Assembly (NCBI RefSeq): GCF_028023675.1
Contig: NZ_JAQIOZ010000019.1
Span: 29,536-93,535, forward strand
Origin: Primorskyibacter aestuariivivens
GTDB lineage: Bacteria; Pseudomonadota; Alphaproteobacteria; Rhodobacterales; Rhodobacteraceae
Direction: 5' to 3'
Length of the DNA: 64,000 bases
The notes beneath the pieces were generated by a model that saw nothing but the letters and a program-made list of their open reading frames with translations, did no database searches and had not been told where the DNA came from. The first letter of the stretch is position 1, and each line of letters starts with the position of its first letter. Shown here in pieces: positions 43,583 to 52,408 of the stretch. The position numbers and the translations under genes were made by a program.

Positions 43583-44188
43583 ATGGCTCGCACCAAGTCA
43601 CCCAGAAAAAGAGGCAAGGCCAGGGGCGCCTTGACGGTGATTGCTTTGTTGCTGCTCACGTCCGGATTCCTGCGCGTCGGGCTGGAAGCCACAGAGGCCA
43701 TCGCGAAAGAAGCCAGCCCCGAGGAGATGGCCGCCGAGGATGCGCAGCACAAAACCGAGCCGCAGCACTGTGTTGCAGACGATGACCTGATCCCCCTGTT
43801 GCAGGCGATGGACCAGCGCGAGACCGAGATCCGCAACCGGGAAGAAGAGATTGCGGTGCGCATGCAGGCGCTCAGGATCGCGGATGAGAAGGTCCGGGAA
43901 AAACTGGTGCAATTGCGTGAAGCCGAAGAAAGGCTCAGCGCGACCATTGCTATTGTCGATCAGGCGGCAGAGACGGATCTTGCGCGCCTGACAAGCGTCT
44001 ACGAGAACATGAAGCCCAAGGATGCGGCGGCGTTGTTCGAAGAGATGGCACCGGAATTCGCCGCTGGTTTCCTGGGCCGGATGCGGCCCGAAGCTGCGGC
44101 TGGCGTGATGGCCGGTCTGACGCCGGAAGCGGCCTACACGATCAGCGTGATACTGGCCGGCAGGAATGCCAATGCGCCCAAGGAGTGA
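43583..44188 (+). CDS. motE: MotE-family periplasmic chaperone/stator accessory protein
   Basis: A 201-residue protein with an N-terminal membrane/signal segment (ALTVIALLLLTSGFLRV), a long charged coiled coil (residues 72-125) and a C-terminal MgtE-N-like region: YENMKPKDAAALFEEMAPEFAAGFLGRMRPEAAAGVMAGL. MotE was described in Sinorhizobium as a chaperone of the periplasmic motility protein MotC. No motC is recognisable here, though the 672-residue protein two genes on could take a similar place. Co-transcribed with motA. Confidence 0.82.
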   Translation: MARTKSPRKRGKARGALTVIALLLLTSGFLRVGLEATEAIAKEASPEEMAAEDAQHKTEPQHCVADDDLIPLLQAMDQRETEIRNREEEIAVRMQALRIADEKVREKLVQLREAEERLSATIAIVDQAAETDLARLTSVYENMKPKDAAALFEEMAPEFAAGFLGRMRPEAAAGVMAGLTPEAAYTISVILAGRNANAPKE

Positions 44189-44248
44189 AAAAGCACTTCT
44201 TAACTTTCCCGTGGCATCAATCAAATCCAAGGAAGAAGAGGTGGCAGC

Positions 44249-45118
44249 ATGATTGGATTTGTCGGAATTGCGGTTGTGTTCGGGATGGTGTTCGGCGGCT
44301 ACCTTCTGGCCGGCGGCAAGCTGGGCCTGATCCTCAAGGCGCTGCCTTTCGAAATGATCATGATTGGCGGTGCAGCCACCGGCGCGTTCCTGATCGGCAA
44401 TGACTTTCATGCTGTCAAACACACGGTGAAAGACGTTGGCAAAGTCTTCAAAGGGCCGAAATGGAAAAGCGACGATTACCGCGAATTGCTTTGTCTTCTG
44501 TTCGAGTTGATCCGCATCGCCAAACAAAACCCTGTCGCCCTGGAAGAGCATATCGAGTCGCCGGATGAATCCTCGATTTTCAGCAAATATCCCAAGATTC
44601 AGAAAGACAAGGAAGCGTCTGAACTGATCTGCGACACGTTACGCGCGGCAACAATGAACTATGATGATCCGCATCAGGTCGAAGAGGTTCTGGAAAAGCG
44701 CATGGATGCAACTCTGCATCACGCCATGCATTCGAGCCACGCATTGCAGACAATCGCCGATGGTCTACCGGCGCTTGGTATTGTCGCCGCCGTTCTGGGC
44801 GTGATCAAGACTATGGGCTCCATTGATCAACCACCTGAAATACTTGGTAAAATGATCGGCGGCGCGCTTGTCGGGACCTTTCTGGGGGTGTTTCTGGCCT
44901 ATGGCTTCGTGGGTCCGTTTGCAGCGCGGCTCAAATCCGTGGTCGAAGAAGACGCGCATTTCTATCAATTGATCCGCGAGGTTTTGGTGGCCAACCTGCA
45001 CGCGCATCCCACCAATATCTGTATCGAAGTGGGGCGGCAAAACACGCCCTCGCATGTCCGGCCCGGGTTCAATGACCTTGAAGAAGCGCTGAAAGCGTTG
45101 AAACAGGATGCGGCCTGA
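44249..45118 (+). CDS. motA: Flagellar stator protein MotA
   Basis: A 289-residue proton-channel subunit of the stator with four membrane helices. The second pair is evident as ADGLPALGIVAAVLGVIKTMG and ALVGTFLGVFLAYGFVGPFAARL, with the cytoplasmic loop between helices 2 and 3 rich in charged residues. It has the long alphaproteobacterial form. AAGAAGAGGTGG precedes the ATG. motB is not downstream and must lie elsewhere. The motA stop overlaps the next start by one base. Confidence 0.94.
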   Translation: MIGFVGIAVVFGMVFGGYLLAGGKLGLILKALPFEMIMIGGAATGAFLIGNDFHAVKHTVKDVGKVFKGPKWKSDDYRELLCLLFELIRIAKQNPVALEEHIESPDESSIFSKYPKIQKDKEASELICDTLRAATMNYDDPHQVEEVLEKRMDATLHHAMHSSHALQTIADGLPALGIVAAVLGVIKTMGSIDQPPEILGKMIGGALVGTFLGVFLAYGFVGPFAARLKSVVEEDAHFYQLIREVLVANLHAHPTNICIEVGRQNTPSHVRPGFNDLEEALKALKQDAA

Positions 45119-47136
45119 TGATGCGGGTTGTCCTCTTTCTGCTCTGTTTCCTGCCGGGCCAAGCATTGATGGCGGGTACCGTCACGGTCCTGAGCGGTGA
45201 ACATGCGAGCTTCACAAGGTTGACGTTTTCGATGCCTGAAGGCGCGACTTACGATGTCACGTCGGTAGACGGCTCGATCCGGATCGCATTCTCGGGCCCT
45301 GATCCTTTACGCGTCGACAGCGCGCGCATCTTCAACCGTATCCGACGCGACCGGATTTCCGAGGTCAAGGCGATACCCCCCGCTGCCATTGAGATTGAGC
45401 TGGGGTGCAATTGTACCTATTCGGAGTTCTTCCAGGAGCCAAATCTTCTTGTTATCGACGTGCGCGAGGCGCTTGATACCGAAACGCCGGAGATTGAGTC
45501 AGAACCTGTCGTCGAGACCCCAGTGCCAGATTTGATTCTACCCCTTCGTGACGGGTTCACCACCGAGGGAACAAAAGACATTGCCCAGGCGATTTCGCGC
45601 AACATAACGCGCGGCCTTCTTGAACAATCAACGCTCAGGCCCGGAACCGGGCCGGTTTCGAGCGGGCAGGGCTTTTCCGGAGCGGACTTCCCCGCGGCAA
45701 ACGTGTCATTGCCCGCAGGCACAGGTGACGCCGAAGACGAGCCGGACGTCAAAAGCTGTTTCGCCATTGCGGTAGCTCCACTTCCCGCCGGGCTTGAGGG
45801 TGAGACCTATCATGCCCGCTCCGGAGCGCTGACGGCCCGGCTGTTTCGCGAATCGGGTACAGTGAACGCCGCCGTCGCCTTGGATCTGGCGCGCGTCCAA
45901 CTGGCTTTTGGCTTGGCGACAGAGGCCCTGGCAACGCTTCGGTTTGCCGAGAGTGCGGCCGAAGATGTGGCCTATTTCAAGGAGTTTGCGTCCGTGATTG
46001 CCGAACGAGGGCCCATGCCACGCAAGCGGCTTCACGCCTACCGGACATGCAGCGCTCTGGCCCTTCTTGCCGCGACGCTTTCCGATGATGTGAACCAGAT
46101 TGCCCAGGATGACGTTCCACAGCTCCTGATCGCTCTTGAGGAAGCATCGCGACCCCTGCTCAAGATCGTGGGGCCGAAATTGACGGCGGCTCTTGTCGCT
46201 TCTGGTTTGCCGGACGCAGCCGAGCAGAGCCTTCGCATCCGGCAGCGCGCCTTGCCCGAGGACCCGCTCAGGCTTGCCGATCTGGAGGTTGCGCCGGAGA
46301 CCCGGGCAAAGGACGATGTTGTTCGCGAGATCGCAGGCTCCAACAAAGCCGAGGCCGTCGATGCCGTGGTCTCGCTTGTCACGACAATCACGCAATCGAA
46401 GCAGGCGCTGAACGCAGAGGATGCCACGCTTGTGTCGTCGCTTGCCTTTGAGAACCGGAAAACAGGCGCGGCAGAGACAATTGCCAAGGCCGAAATCTAC
46501 GCTCTGGCTTCTCGCGGTCAGTTCGATGAGGCCTTTGCCAGTTTTGATCGAACCGAAATGTCAGCCCCAGTCAGGAAAGAGGCGCTCGCGTATTTATTGT
46601 CAGAACTGGCCAGAACAGGGAGCGATTTGACCTTTCTGAAACACACGATCAAGCGGCTCGACGGGATAGACGGTTTGTCCGGGGTGCCAGCGGTCGAAGC
46701 CGTTGCCCAGCGGCTCTACGAAACCGGATTTGGAACGCTTGCCGATGGTCTGCTGGCGCGGTTGGCACGCCCGTCGGATGATGTGTTGAAAGGGATGATC
46801 CGGCATGCGGCCGCACGCGGAACCCTGACGAATGTCTCGCCGGAATTGGTAGGGCGCGCCCGTGAAACCGGTGACCCGTCAACCGTCTACAGATTGGCGC
46901 TGCTCCAGTCCGATTTTGATCGAGCCGCAGAGCTTGCTCCGCCCGACAGCGCCGGACAGAGCCTCAGGATGATGAGGGGCCTAGACGAGGCACAAGATCC
47001 GGCTTCCGCGGCTCCGGAAACTCCGGAGGCATCTCTTCAAGCGTCCCTGACCCTTGTCGAGTCCGTCCGGGACATGACGTCCCGGATCGAAGCGGCATTG
47101 GACCTCGATCAGCAGCTTACGCGATCAGACAACTAG
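45118..47136 (+). CDS. Large exported protein of unknown function in flagellar operon
   Basis: A 672-residue protein with a signal peptide (residues 1-19, MMRVVLFLLCFLPGQALMAG). The first 120 residues look like a beta-rich AMIN-type domain (SFTRLTFSMPEGATYDVTSV ... LLVIDVREAL), with two close cysteines in LGCNCTY. A linker follows, then about 450 mostly helical residues with TPR-like repeats (ALDLARVQLAFGLATEALATL, YALASRGQFDEAFASFD). Start codons at 45118 and 45121 are both possible; the first overlaps the motA stop. It may be a periplasmic motor or peptidoglycan-interacting factor. I do not recognise a named family. Confidence 0.8.
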   Translation: MMRVVLFLLCFLPGQALMAGTVTVLSGEHASFTRLTFSMPEGATYDVTSVDGSIRIAFSGPDPLRVDSARIFNRIRRDRISEVKAIPPAAIEIELGCNCTYSEFFQEPNLLVIDVREALDTETPEIESEPVVETPVPDLILPLRDGFTTEGTKDIAQAISRNITRGLLEQSTLRPGTGPVSSGQGFSGADFPAANVSLPAGTGDAEDEPDVKSCFAIAVAPLPAGLEGETYHARSGALTARLFRESGTVNAAVALDLARVQLAFGLATEALATLRFAESAAEDVAYFKEFASVIAERGPMPRKRLHAYRTCSALALLAATLSDDVNQIAQDDVPQLLIALEEASRPLLKIVGPKLTAALVASGLPDAAEQSLRIRQRALPEDPLRLADLEVAPETRAKDDVVREIAGSNKAEAVDAVVSLVTTITQSKQALNAEDATLVSSLAFENRKTGAAETIAKAEIYALASRGQFDEAFASFDRTEMSAPVRKEALAYLLSELARTGSDLTFLKHTIKRLDGIDGLSGVPAVEAVAQRLYETGFGTLADGLLARLARPSDDVLKGMIRHAAARGTLTNVSPELVGRARETGDPSTVYRLALLQSDFDRAAELAPPDSAGQSLRMMRGLDEAQDPASAAPETPEASLQASLTLVESVRDMTSRIEAALDLDQQLTRSDN

Positions 47137-47164
47137 ATCAGCAAGGACAGAAACCAGAACGGTT

Positions 47165-49237
47165 ATGAAAGTCATTTTGAAAAGCAATACGATCCTGCTG
47201 GCGATCGGTTTGCTGGGCATCGTCGGAATGATGGTTGTCCCGGTGCCGGCCTTTGTGATCGATGTCGGGCTGGCCTTGTCCTTCTCGCTCGCCATTCTGG
47301 TCTTCGTTATTGTCCTGTTCATCGACGAACCTCTGGATTTTTCGTCCTTCCCGACGATACTACTGGCCGGGTTGATGCTTCGGCTGGCGTTGAACGTATC
47401 ATCGACAAAGCTGATCATTGGCGAAGGTCATACCGGGACCCAGGCTGCGGGCAACGTTATCAACGGCTTTGCGAATTTTGTCATGGGCGGCAGTTTTGTC
47501 ATCGGGCTGGTGACCTTTTTCGTGATCCTGATCGTGAATTTCATCGTCATCACAAAAGGCGCGGCGCGGATGGCCGAGGTCGGCGCGCGTTTTGCTCTGG
47601 ATGGCATGCCCGGCAAGCAGCTCGCGATCGACTCTGATGTTTCTGCAGGGGCGATCGATCACGCCACTGCCAAGCAAAGGCGTGACCATGATCAAAGGGA
47701 AACTACTTTTCTTGGGTCGCTCGATGGTGTGTCGAAATTCGTCAAGGGGGATGCCGTTGCCGGGCTGTTGATCACGGCGCTGAACATCATCTTTGGCGTT
47801 GCCAATGGCGTTTTCGCGCATGGAATGGACTTCTCTGTCGCCCTGCAAACCTATGCCATTCTCACCGTTGGTGACGGTTTGGTCACGCAAATCCCCGCGG
47901 TCATCGTGTCCATCGCATCCGCTCTTCTGCTGGCCAAGGGCGGCAATACCGGTTCCGCGGATATTGCCGTTTTCGCCCAGATCGGGCAGCACCCGTCGGC
48001 CCTGCTTGCCGTGTCTGGCCTGCTGTTTTGCTTTGCGGTGCTTCCAGGTCTGCCGCTTGCTCCGTTTCTGATTGGCAGTTTGCTTTTCGCGGCCATCGGT
48101 ATCTGGCGATTGCAAAGACCGGACCCTGACGTGATGGCACCGGATGATGAGGAACAGAGCGAGCTGGCCCGGGAAAATCCCATTGGCGACATCCTGGCAC
48201 TGGATGACATTCACGTCGAATTTGCGGTTGATCTGGTTGATATGGTTCTTGATCCCGCCGCGGGGCTCGATCTGCGGATATCGAACATGCGCAAACACGT
48301 GGCCTCCTCTTTCGGGGTCATTATCCCCGAGATCAGACTGACCGATAACGCATCGCTTTCACCCGGCACCTATGTGATCCGAATCCAGGGCGTTGAACAA
48401 TCACGCGCTCAACTGCACCCCGATCTGGTGCTTGCGCTGGTGTCGGAAAGCCCCGACGCGCTGCCTAACGGCCAAGACGTGCACGAACCGGTCTATGGTG
48501 CGCCCGCGCGCTGGATCAAACCGCATGAGGCCGAAGATCTGGCGCTGGACGGTGTGACCATTGTGACACCGAACGAGGTTCTGGCGACCCATCTTCTTGA
48601 GACGATCAAGGCCAATTTTTCCCGATTGTTCACGTTGAAATCCCTGCGTCAGCTGCTGGATGAAATGGTCAATCTGACGGATCCGGCGCGGTCCGAGTCC
48701 AATCGCAAGCTGTTTGACGAGGTCATCCCGGACAAGGTTCCGATGGATGTCTTGCTGGGGGTGCTGAAATGCCTGTTGGATGAACAGGTATCGGTGCGCA
48801 ACCTTCCGGTCATTCTCGAAGCTATTGCCGAGGCACGAAAAGTCACTCAACACCCCGAGGGGATCTGCGAAATCGTACGCCAAAGGCTCGGGTTCCAGAT
48901 CGTGTCCCAACTGCGGCGCGAAGACGGGTCCGTCCCCCTGATCCAGCTTGCCACCGAATGGGAGGACGTGTTCACCCATTACCAGGTAGAGGCGGACAAT
49001 AACGGGCTGGATGTCGCCCTGCCGCCCGAGGTATTCACCAAGTTCACCCAATCCATGGTGGAACAGATCGATCAGGCCAGCCAGAAGGGTCTGGTGGCTC
49101 CGATCATTACATCATCGCGTCGTCGCCGTTTTGTCCGCAAGATCGCCAAGGCCAAGGGGCTATCGACCCCGGTGATTTCCTTTGAAGAGCTGGGGTTGGA
49201 GGCGACGCCCGCGCTTGTCGGGACAATCGCCGCATGA
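47165..49237 (+). CDS. flhA: Flagellar export gate protein FlhA
   Basis: A 690-residue export gate protein. Eight membrane helices occupy the first half, with the FHIPEP-type loop RMAEVGARFALDGMPGKQLAIDSDVSAG. The cytoplasmic ring-forming domain (from about residue 345) is complete, ending with LARTIAKAKG-like KIAKAKGLSTPVISFEEL. It couples proton flow to protein export with FlhB and FliPQR. The end overlaps fliR by four bases. Confidence 0.96.
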   Translation: MKVILKSNTILLAIGLLGIVGMMVVPVPAFVIDVGLALSFSLAILVFVIVLFIDEPLDFSSFPTILLAGLMLRLALNVSSTKLIIGEGHTGTQAAGNVINGFANFVMGGSFVIGLVTFFVILIVNFIVITKGAARMAEVGARFALDGMPGKQLAIDSDVSAGAIDHATAKQRRDHDQRETTFLGSLDGVSKFVKGDAVAGLLITALNIIFGVANGVFAHGMDFSVALQTYAILTVGDGLVTQIPAVIVSIASALLLAKGGNTGSADIAVFAQIGQHPSALLAVSGLLFCFAVLPGLPLAPFLIGSLLFAAIGIWRLQRPDPDVMAPDDEEQSELARENPIGDILALDDIHVEFAVDLVDMVLDPAAGLDLRISNMRKHVASSFGVIIPEIRLTDNASLSPGTYVIRIQGVEQSRAQLHPDLVLALVSESPDALPNGQDVHEPVYGAPARWIKPHEAEDLALDGVTIVTPNEVLATHLLETIKANFSRLFTLKSLRQLLDEMVNLTDPARSESNRKLFDEVIPDKVPMDVLLGVLKCLLDEQVSVRNLPVILEAIAEARKVTQHPEGICEIVRQRLGFQIVSQLRREDGSVPLIQLATEWEDVFTHYQVEADNNGLDVALPPEVFTKFTQSMVEQIDQASQKGLVAPIITSSRRRRFVRKIAKAKGLSTPVISFEELGLEATPALVGTIAA

Positions 49238-49986
49238 CACTCACCCCGTGGTCAGAGCTGTTCGGCCCGGATGTGACCCATGCCACATTGGTTTTCTTTC
49301 GCGTGGCGGCGATCATTTCGGTGATGCCGGGGCTGGGTACGCCAACCGTCCCGGTGCGGGTCAAACTTGCGCTCGCATTGGCGCTGTCGGTGTTCGTGTC
49401 GGGCACCGCGGCGCTTGAAATGCGCCCTATCTCAGTTGGGCTGATTGCCAGCGAAACGCTTGTTGGTCTGGTGTTCGGAATAGGCTTCCGGTTTTTGATA
49501 TTCGCATTGCAGACGGCGGGAACGATCGCGGCGCAATCCACGTCGCTCAGCCAATTGCTGGGCAATGCCAGCGTCGAGCCGATGCCCGCCATCGGGCATA
49601 TCCTTGTGACGGCCGGATTGGCATTGATGTTCATCCTGGACCTGCATCTGCTCTGGTTGGCCGGGATTATCGATTTGTATCGTATGTTCCCCGTCGGCAC
49701 CGTGCTTGGCGCAGCGGATCTTGGCATGTGGGGCGTGGCCGAGGTGTCGCAGGCCTTCGCACTGGCCTTCCGGATCGCGGTGCCGTTTCTGATCCTGTCG
49801 ATGATGTATAATGTGACGCTGGGTGTCATCAACAAGGCGATGCCGCAGCTCATGGTGGCCTTTGTCGGCGCGCCCTTGATCACCTTTTGCGGGCTTGCCT
49901 TCCTGGCGCTGGGCGCCCCCGTTATGCTGAGCGTCTGGAGCGCGGCGGTTGAGGGCTATCTCGCGAATCCGTTCGGGGGGCGCTGA
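49234..49986 (+). CDS. fliR: Flagellar export gate protein FliR
   Basis: A 250-residue membrane protein of the export gate with six hydrophobic segments. Conserved parts are VFFRVAAIISVMPGLGTPTVPVRVKLALAL and QSTSLSQLLGNASVEPMPAIGHI. It overlaps flhA (ATGA) and flhB (TGATG). It is split from fliP, which is on the other strand. Confidence 0.94.
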   Translation: MTLTPWSELFGPDVTHATLVFFRVAAIISVMPGLGTPTVPVRVKLALALALSVFVSGTAALEMRPISVGLIASETLVGLVFGIGFRFLIFALQTAGTIAAQSTSLSQLLGNASVEPMPAIGHILVTAGLALMFILDLHLLWLAGIIDLYRMFPVGTVLGAADLGMWGVAEVSQAFALAFRIAVPFLILSMMYNVTLGVINKAMPQLMVAFVGAPLITFCGLAFLALGAPVMLSVWSAAVEGYLANPFGGR

Positions 49987-51074
49987 TGTCCAGCGAAACC
50001 GACCCGCGCGACAAACCGCATGATCCGACGCCGAAAAAGCTCGAAGATGCGCGCAAAAAGGGCGAACTGGCGCGCTCTGCCGAGCTCAACACCGCCTTCA
50101 TGTATCTTGGCCTGCTGCTGAGCGCGGTGACCTTGGGCGGGGCCGCCATGATCAAGGCGGGTGATGGCCTTGCCGTGTTCCTTGCGCGTGCCGATGCGCT
50201 TGCCGTGCCCGGCGGTGTGGCGATCTCTCATGGTCTGCCAAATGAGCTTTTCCAGCAGATCCTGACCGCACTGCTGCCCTGGTTTGTTGCGCCGGGTGTG
50301 CTTGTGCTGATGTCTGTCGCGGTTCAGAGGAACCTGGTTTTTGCGCCGGAAAAGCTGAAATTCAAACTCTCGCGAATATCGCCGGTGTCGAATTTCAAGA
50401 ACAAGTTCGGCATGAACGGGCTGTTCGAGTTTTTCAAAAGCAGCGTCAAACTGGCGATCTATTCCGTGATCCTGGCGATCTTTCTGCTCAGTGAGAAGGA
50501 TCAGATCATCAGCGCGGTCACCGTCACGCCGCAGCAGGGCATCATCATGTGGCTGCGCCTGTGCCTGTATCTGCTTGTTTTTGTTCTGTTGACTGCGGCC
50601 GCGATTGCCGGCTTGGACGTGTTGTGGCAGCGTCATGCCCATTTGCGCCAGCACCGGATGAGCGATCAGGAACTGAAGGACGAATTCAAGGAATCCGAAG
50701 GCGACCCCACGTTCAAGTCCGCACGCCGGGCCAAGGCGCAAGAGATTGCGATGAACAAAATGATGCATGACGTGGCGCAGTCCGACGTCGTCGTCGTCAA
50801 CCCGACCCATTACGCCGTGGCGCTCAAATGGGACCGGTCCAGAGCAGGAGCGCCCATTTGCGTGGCAAAGGGCGTGGATGAAACCGCCGCACGCATCCGT
50901 GAACGCGCCACGCTATCGGGTATTCCGATTTTCAGCGATCCCCCGACCGCGCGGAAACTGCATGCCGACATCCGGATCGACCAGGAGATTCTGCCCGAAC
51001 ATTACCGCGCCGTCGCGGCCGCGATCCGTTTTGCAGAGAAAATGCGCGAAAAGAAGCGACAGGGTTGGACATGA
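49986..51074 (+). CDS. flhB: Flagellar export specificity switch protein FlhB
   Basis: A 362-residue protein with four membrane helices and a cytoplasmic domain containing the autocleavage site NPTH (in VVNPTHYAVALKWD). Cleavage there switches export from hook to filament proteins. The N-terminal SSETDPRDKPHDPTPKKLEDARKKG motif is also typical. The start overlaps the fliR stop, and the end overlaps the next gene by four bases. Confidence 0.96.
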   Translation: MSSETDPRDKPHDPTPKKLEDARKKGELARSAELNTAFMYLGLLLSAVTLGGAAMIKAGDGLAVFLARADALAVPGGVAISHGLPNELFQQILTALLPWFVAPGVLVLMSVAVQRNLVFAPEKLKFKLSRISPVSNFKNKFGMNGLFEFFKSSVKLAIYSVILAIFLLSEKDQIISAVTVTPQQGIIMWLRLCLYLLVFVLLTAAAIAGLDVLWQRHAHLRQHRMSDQELKDEFKESEGDPTFKSARRAKAQEIAMNKMMHDVAQSDVVVVNPTHYAVALKWDRSRAGAPICVAKGVDETAARIRERATLSGIPIFSDPPTARKLHADIRIDQEILPEHYRAVAAAIRFAEKMREKKRQGWT

Positions 51075-51523
51075 GAAACATCGGCAAAGACATAGGCCCG
51101 CTGCAAAAGGTGACACAGCTTCTGTTCGACCGTGACCTGCGCGCGTTGCAGAGCATTCAGGCCGAAGAGAACAAGCTGCGTCAGGAACTGGCGGCCCTGC
51201 GAGAGTCTCAGAAGACACGGGCCGCGCATACCCCACCCGAGATCAAGCAAGCCTATGCGCTTTCAGGCGAACAGCAATGGGTCGTCTGGGTTGATGCCCG
51301 TCTCAAGATCCTGAACGGTCAGCTGGCGCATCTGCTGGCCCGCAAATCCTTTTTGACGGAGGCGGCGGCAAAATCACTGGGCCGGAAAACCGCGCTGGAG
51401 GCGGTTGCACGCAAGGACGGCGAAACGGCACGGCGCGCTCGCAATCGCCGGGAACAGGAAAAGCTGTTGGACCTGCGGCTCCAGTCTCGCGCGGCGGGCC
51501 GCGACCGGACAGGAGGGCTGTGA
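51071..51523 (+). CDS. FliJ-like coiled-coil protein, last gene of flagellar operon
   Basis: A 150-residue, highly charged, mostly helical protein without membrane segments. Long heptad-like stretches are LLFDRDLRALQSIQAEENKLRQELAALRES and GRKTALEAVARKDGETARRARNRREQEKL. Size, coiled-coil nature and place next to flhB fit a FliJ-type export chaperone or escort, but I see no diagnostic motif. The start overlaps the flhB stop (ATGA). After it the flagellar cluster ends and the island begins. Confidence 0.65.
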   Translation: MRNIGKDIGPLQKVTQLLFDRDLRALQSIQAEENKLRQELAALRESQKTRAAHTPPEIKQAYALSGEQQWVVWVDARLKILNGQLAHLLARKSFLTEAAAKSLGRKTALEAVARKDGETARRARNRREQEKLLDLRLQSRAAGRDRTGGL

Positions 51524-51870
51524 CCACATAGCATGATCAATGCGGCAGTCGCCCCAAATATCCATGAAATCCAGAGCACTAGGCTAACCGCCTGAAAGGC
51601 GGCCAACATATCGGAACACAAGTTGTCGGGGATTTTGGTGCCAGGAGAGGACCAATATCAACAAAGTAAAATATTGATATTTATAAACTATTACCCGTGT
51701 GGTTTTGGTAGATATCCGATTTGATACCCGCAAATCCGATATTATTAAGAGTTTCGACGCCCTTGCGAGGACCCGCATTCAATCACTTGTGAACTTATCC
51801 AAGCATACCTGAACACGCTTTCCGCTTCAACTTGACCGCCGATTGGCGCCAGATCGCGCAGTCGGCGTAT
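51524..51870. other. AT-rich non-coding junction between flagellar cluster and island
   Basis: No convincing gene is present. From about 51640 the sequence becomes clearly AT-richer than the flagellar cluster. An 8-bp inverted repeat (AATATCAA at 51654-51661, TTGATATT at 51674-51681) lies here. This is the left boundary of the accessory region. No tRNA or integrase gene was found. Confidence 0.55.
51588..51602. terminator. Possible stem-loop after the flagellar operon
   Basis: CCGCC-TGAAA-GGCGG forms a 5-bp GC stem 64 bp after the FliJ-like gene. There is no T tract, so it is a weak candidate for the operon end. Confidence 0.35.
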
Positions 51871-52112
51871 CTTGATCCGCCGTCAGTTGCTGTTACGCTA
51901 ACAACCTCTCGGGAGACTTGTCGAAACCCGAGCATCACGATGCTCTTCAATCATGGAGACATCGTGATGAGGATACTTTCAAAACGCCAGGTCAAGGAGC
52001 TGGTCCTGTACTCGCCGCAACACACCCGCCTGGAGAAAGCAGGCCAATTCCCGAAACGGGTCCAGCTGGGCTCGAACCGGGTGGGCTGGGTCGAGGACGA
52101 GGTGCTGGAATG
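51871..52112 (+). repeat. Left copy of the alpA-region direct repeat
   Basis: About 242 bp near-identical to 62558-62802 in the same orientation. The first 35 bp are diverged (identical 12-bp start, then equal-length drift). From CTCTCGGG onward only a few substitutions and one 3-bp deletion separate the copies. The two copies flank about 10.4 kb of accessory genes. Confidence 0.9.
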
Positions 52113-52122
52113 CCGCGTATGA
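51967..52122 (+). pseudogene. Truncated AlpA-family regulator (left copy)
   Basis: The frame encodes MRILSKRQVKELVLYSPQH, then loses one codon compared with the right copy (Ile-Ala becomes Thr), and ends early as DEVLECRV. The last 15 or so residues (LEIRLARREIPDRHS in the right copy) are replaced by unrelated sequence. The winged-helix HTH core is mostly present but the protein is shortened to 51 residues. It is probably a decaying duplicate of the intact gene at 62654. GGAG lies 8 nt before the ATG. Confidence 0.8.
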
Positions 52123-52408
52123 CAGCAGGCACACCGTAGGCCCTACAGCATGCCAGGCCTACCGCCGGCTACATCATGCGCGCTTCAGGCCACCGCACCC
52201 GGGCACAGCCAAGATCATCGAAAAATCGAGGTGCTAGATAGTCAAGAATTCTTCACGTTCCATCTGGCACTCTATCGACACAGATCGACCCGCACGCTAT
52301 GTGATGTGCGGATTGAATCTTGACGGCCACATAAGATTGCAATGAGCGTTGCGACTAACGTCTCCTACTTCTGACAGCCACCAGAGAATCTTACCGTGCA
52401 ACACCGCG
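52123..52408. other. Non-coding stretch upstream of the 757-frame membrane gene
   Basis: After the alpA remnant, about 285 bp show no gene, no recognisable insertion-sequence end and no tRNA. Composition shifts here from core-like to AT-rich. It presumably holds the promoter of the gene starting near 52409. Confidence 0.5.

Noticed and set aside
51584..51778. A 64-codon minus-strand frame in the AT-rich junction
   Set aside because: Crosses the AT-rich non-coding stretch and a stem-loop; no ribosome-binding site or homology signal.
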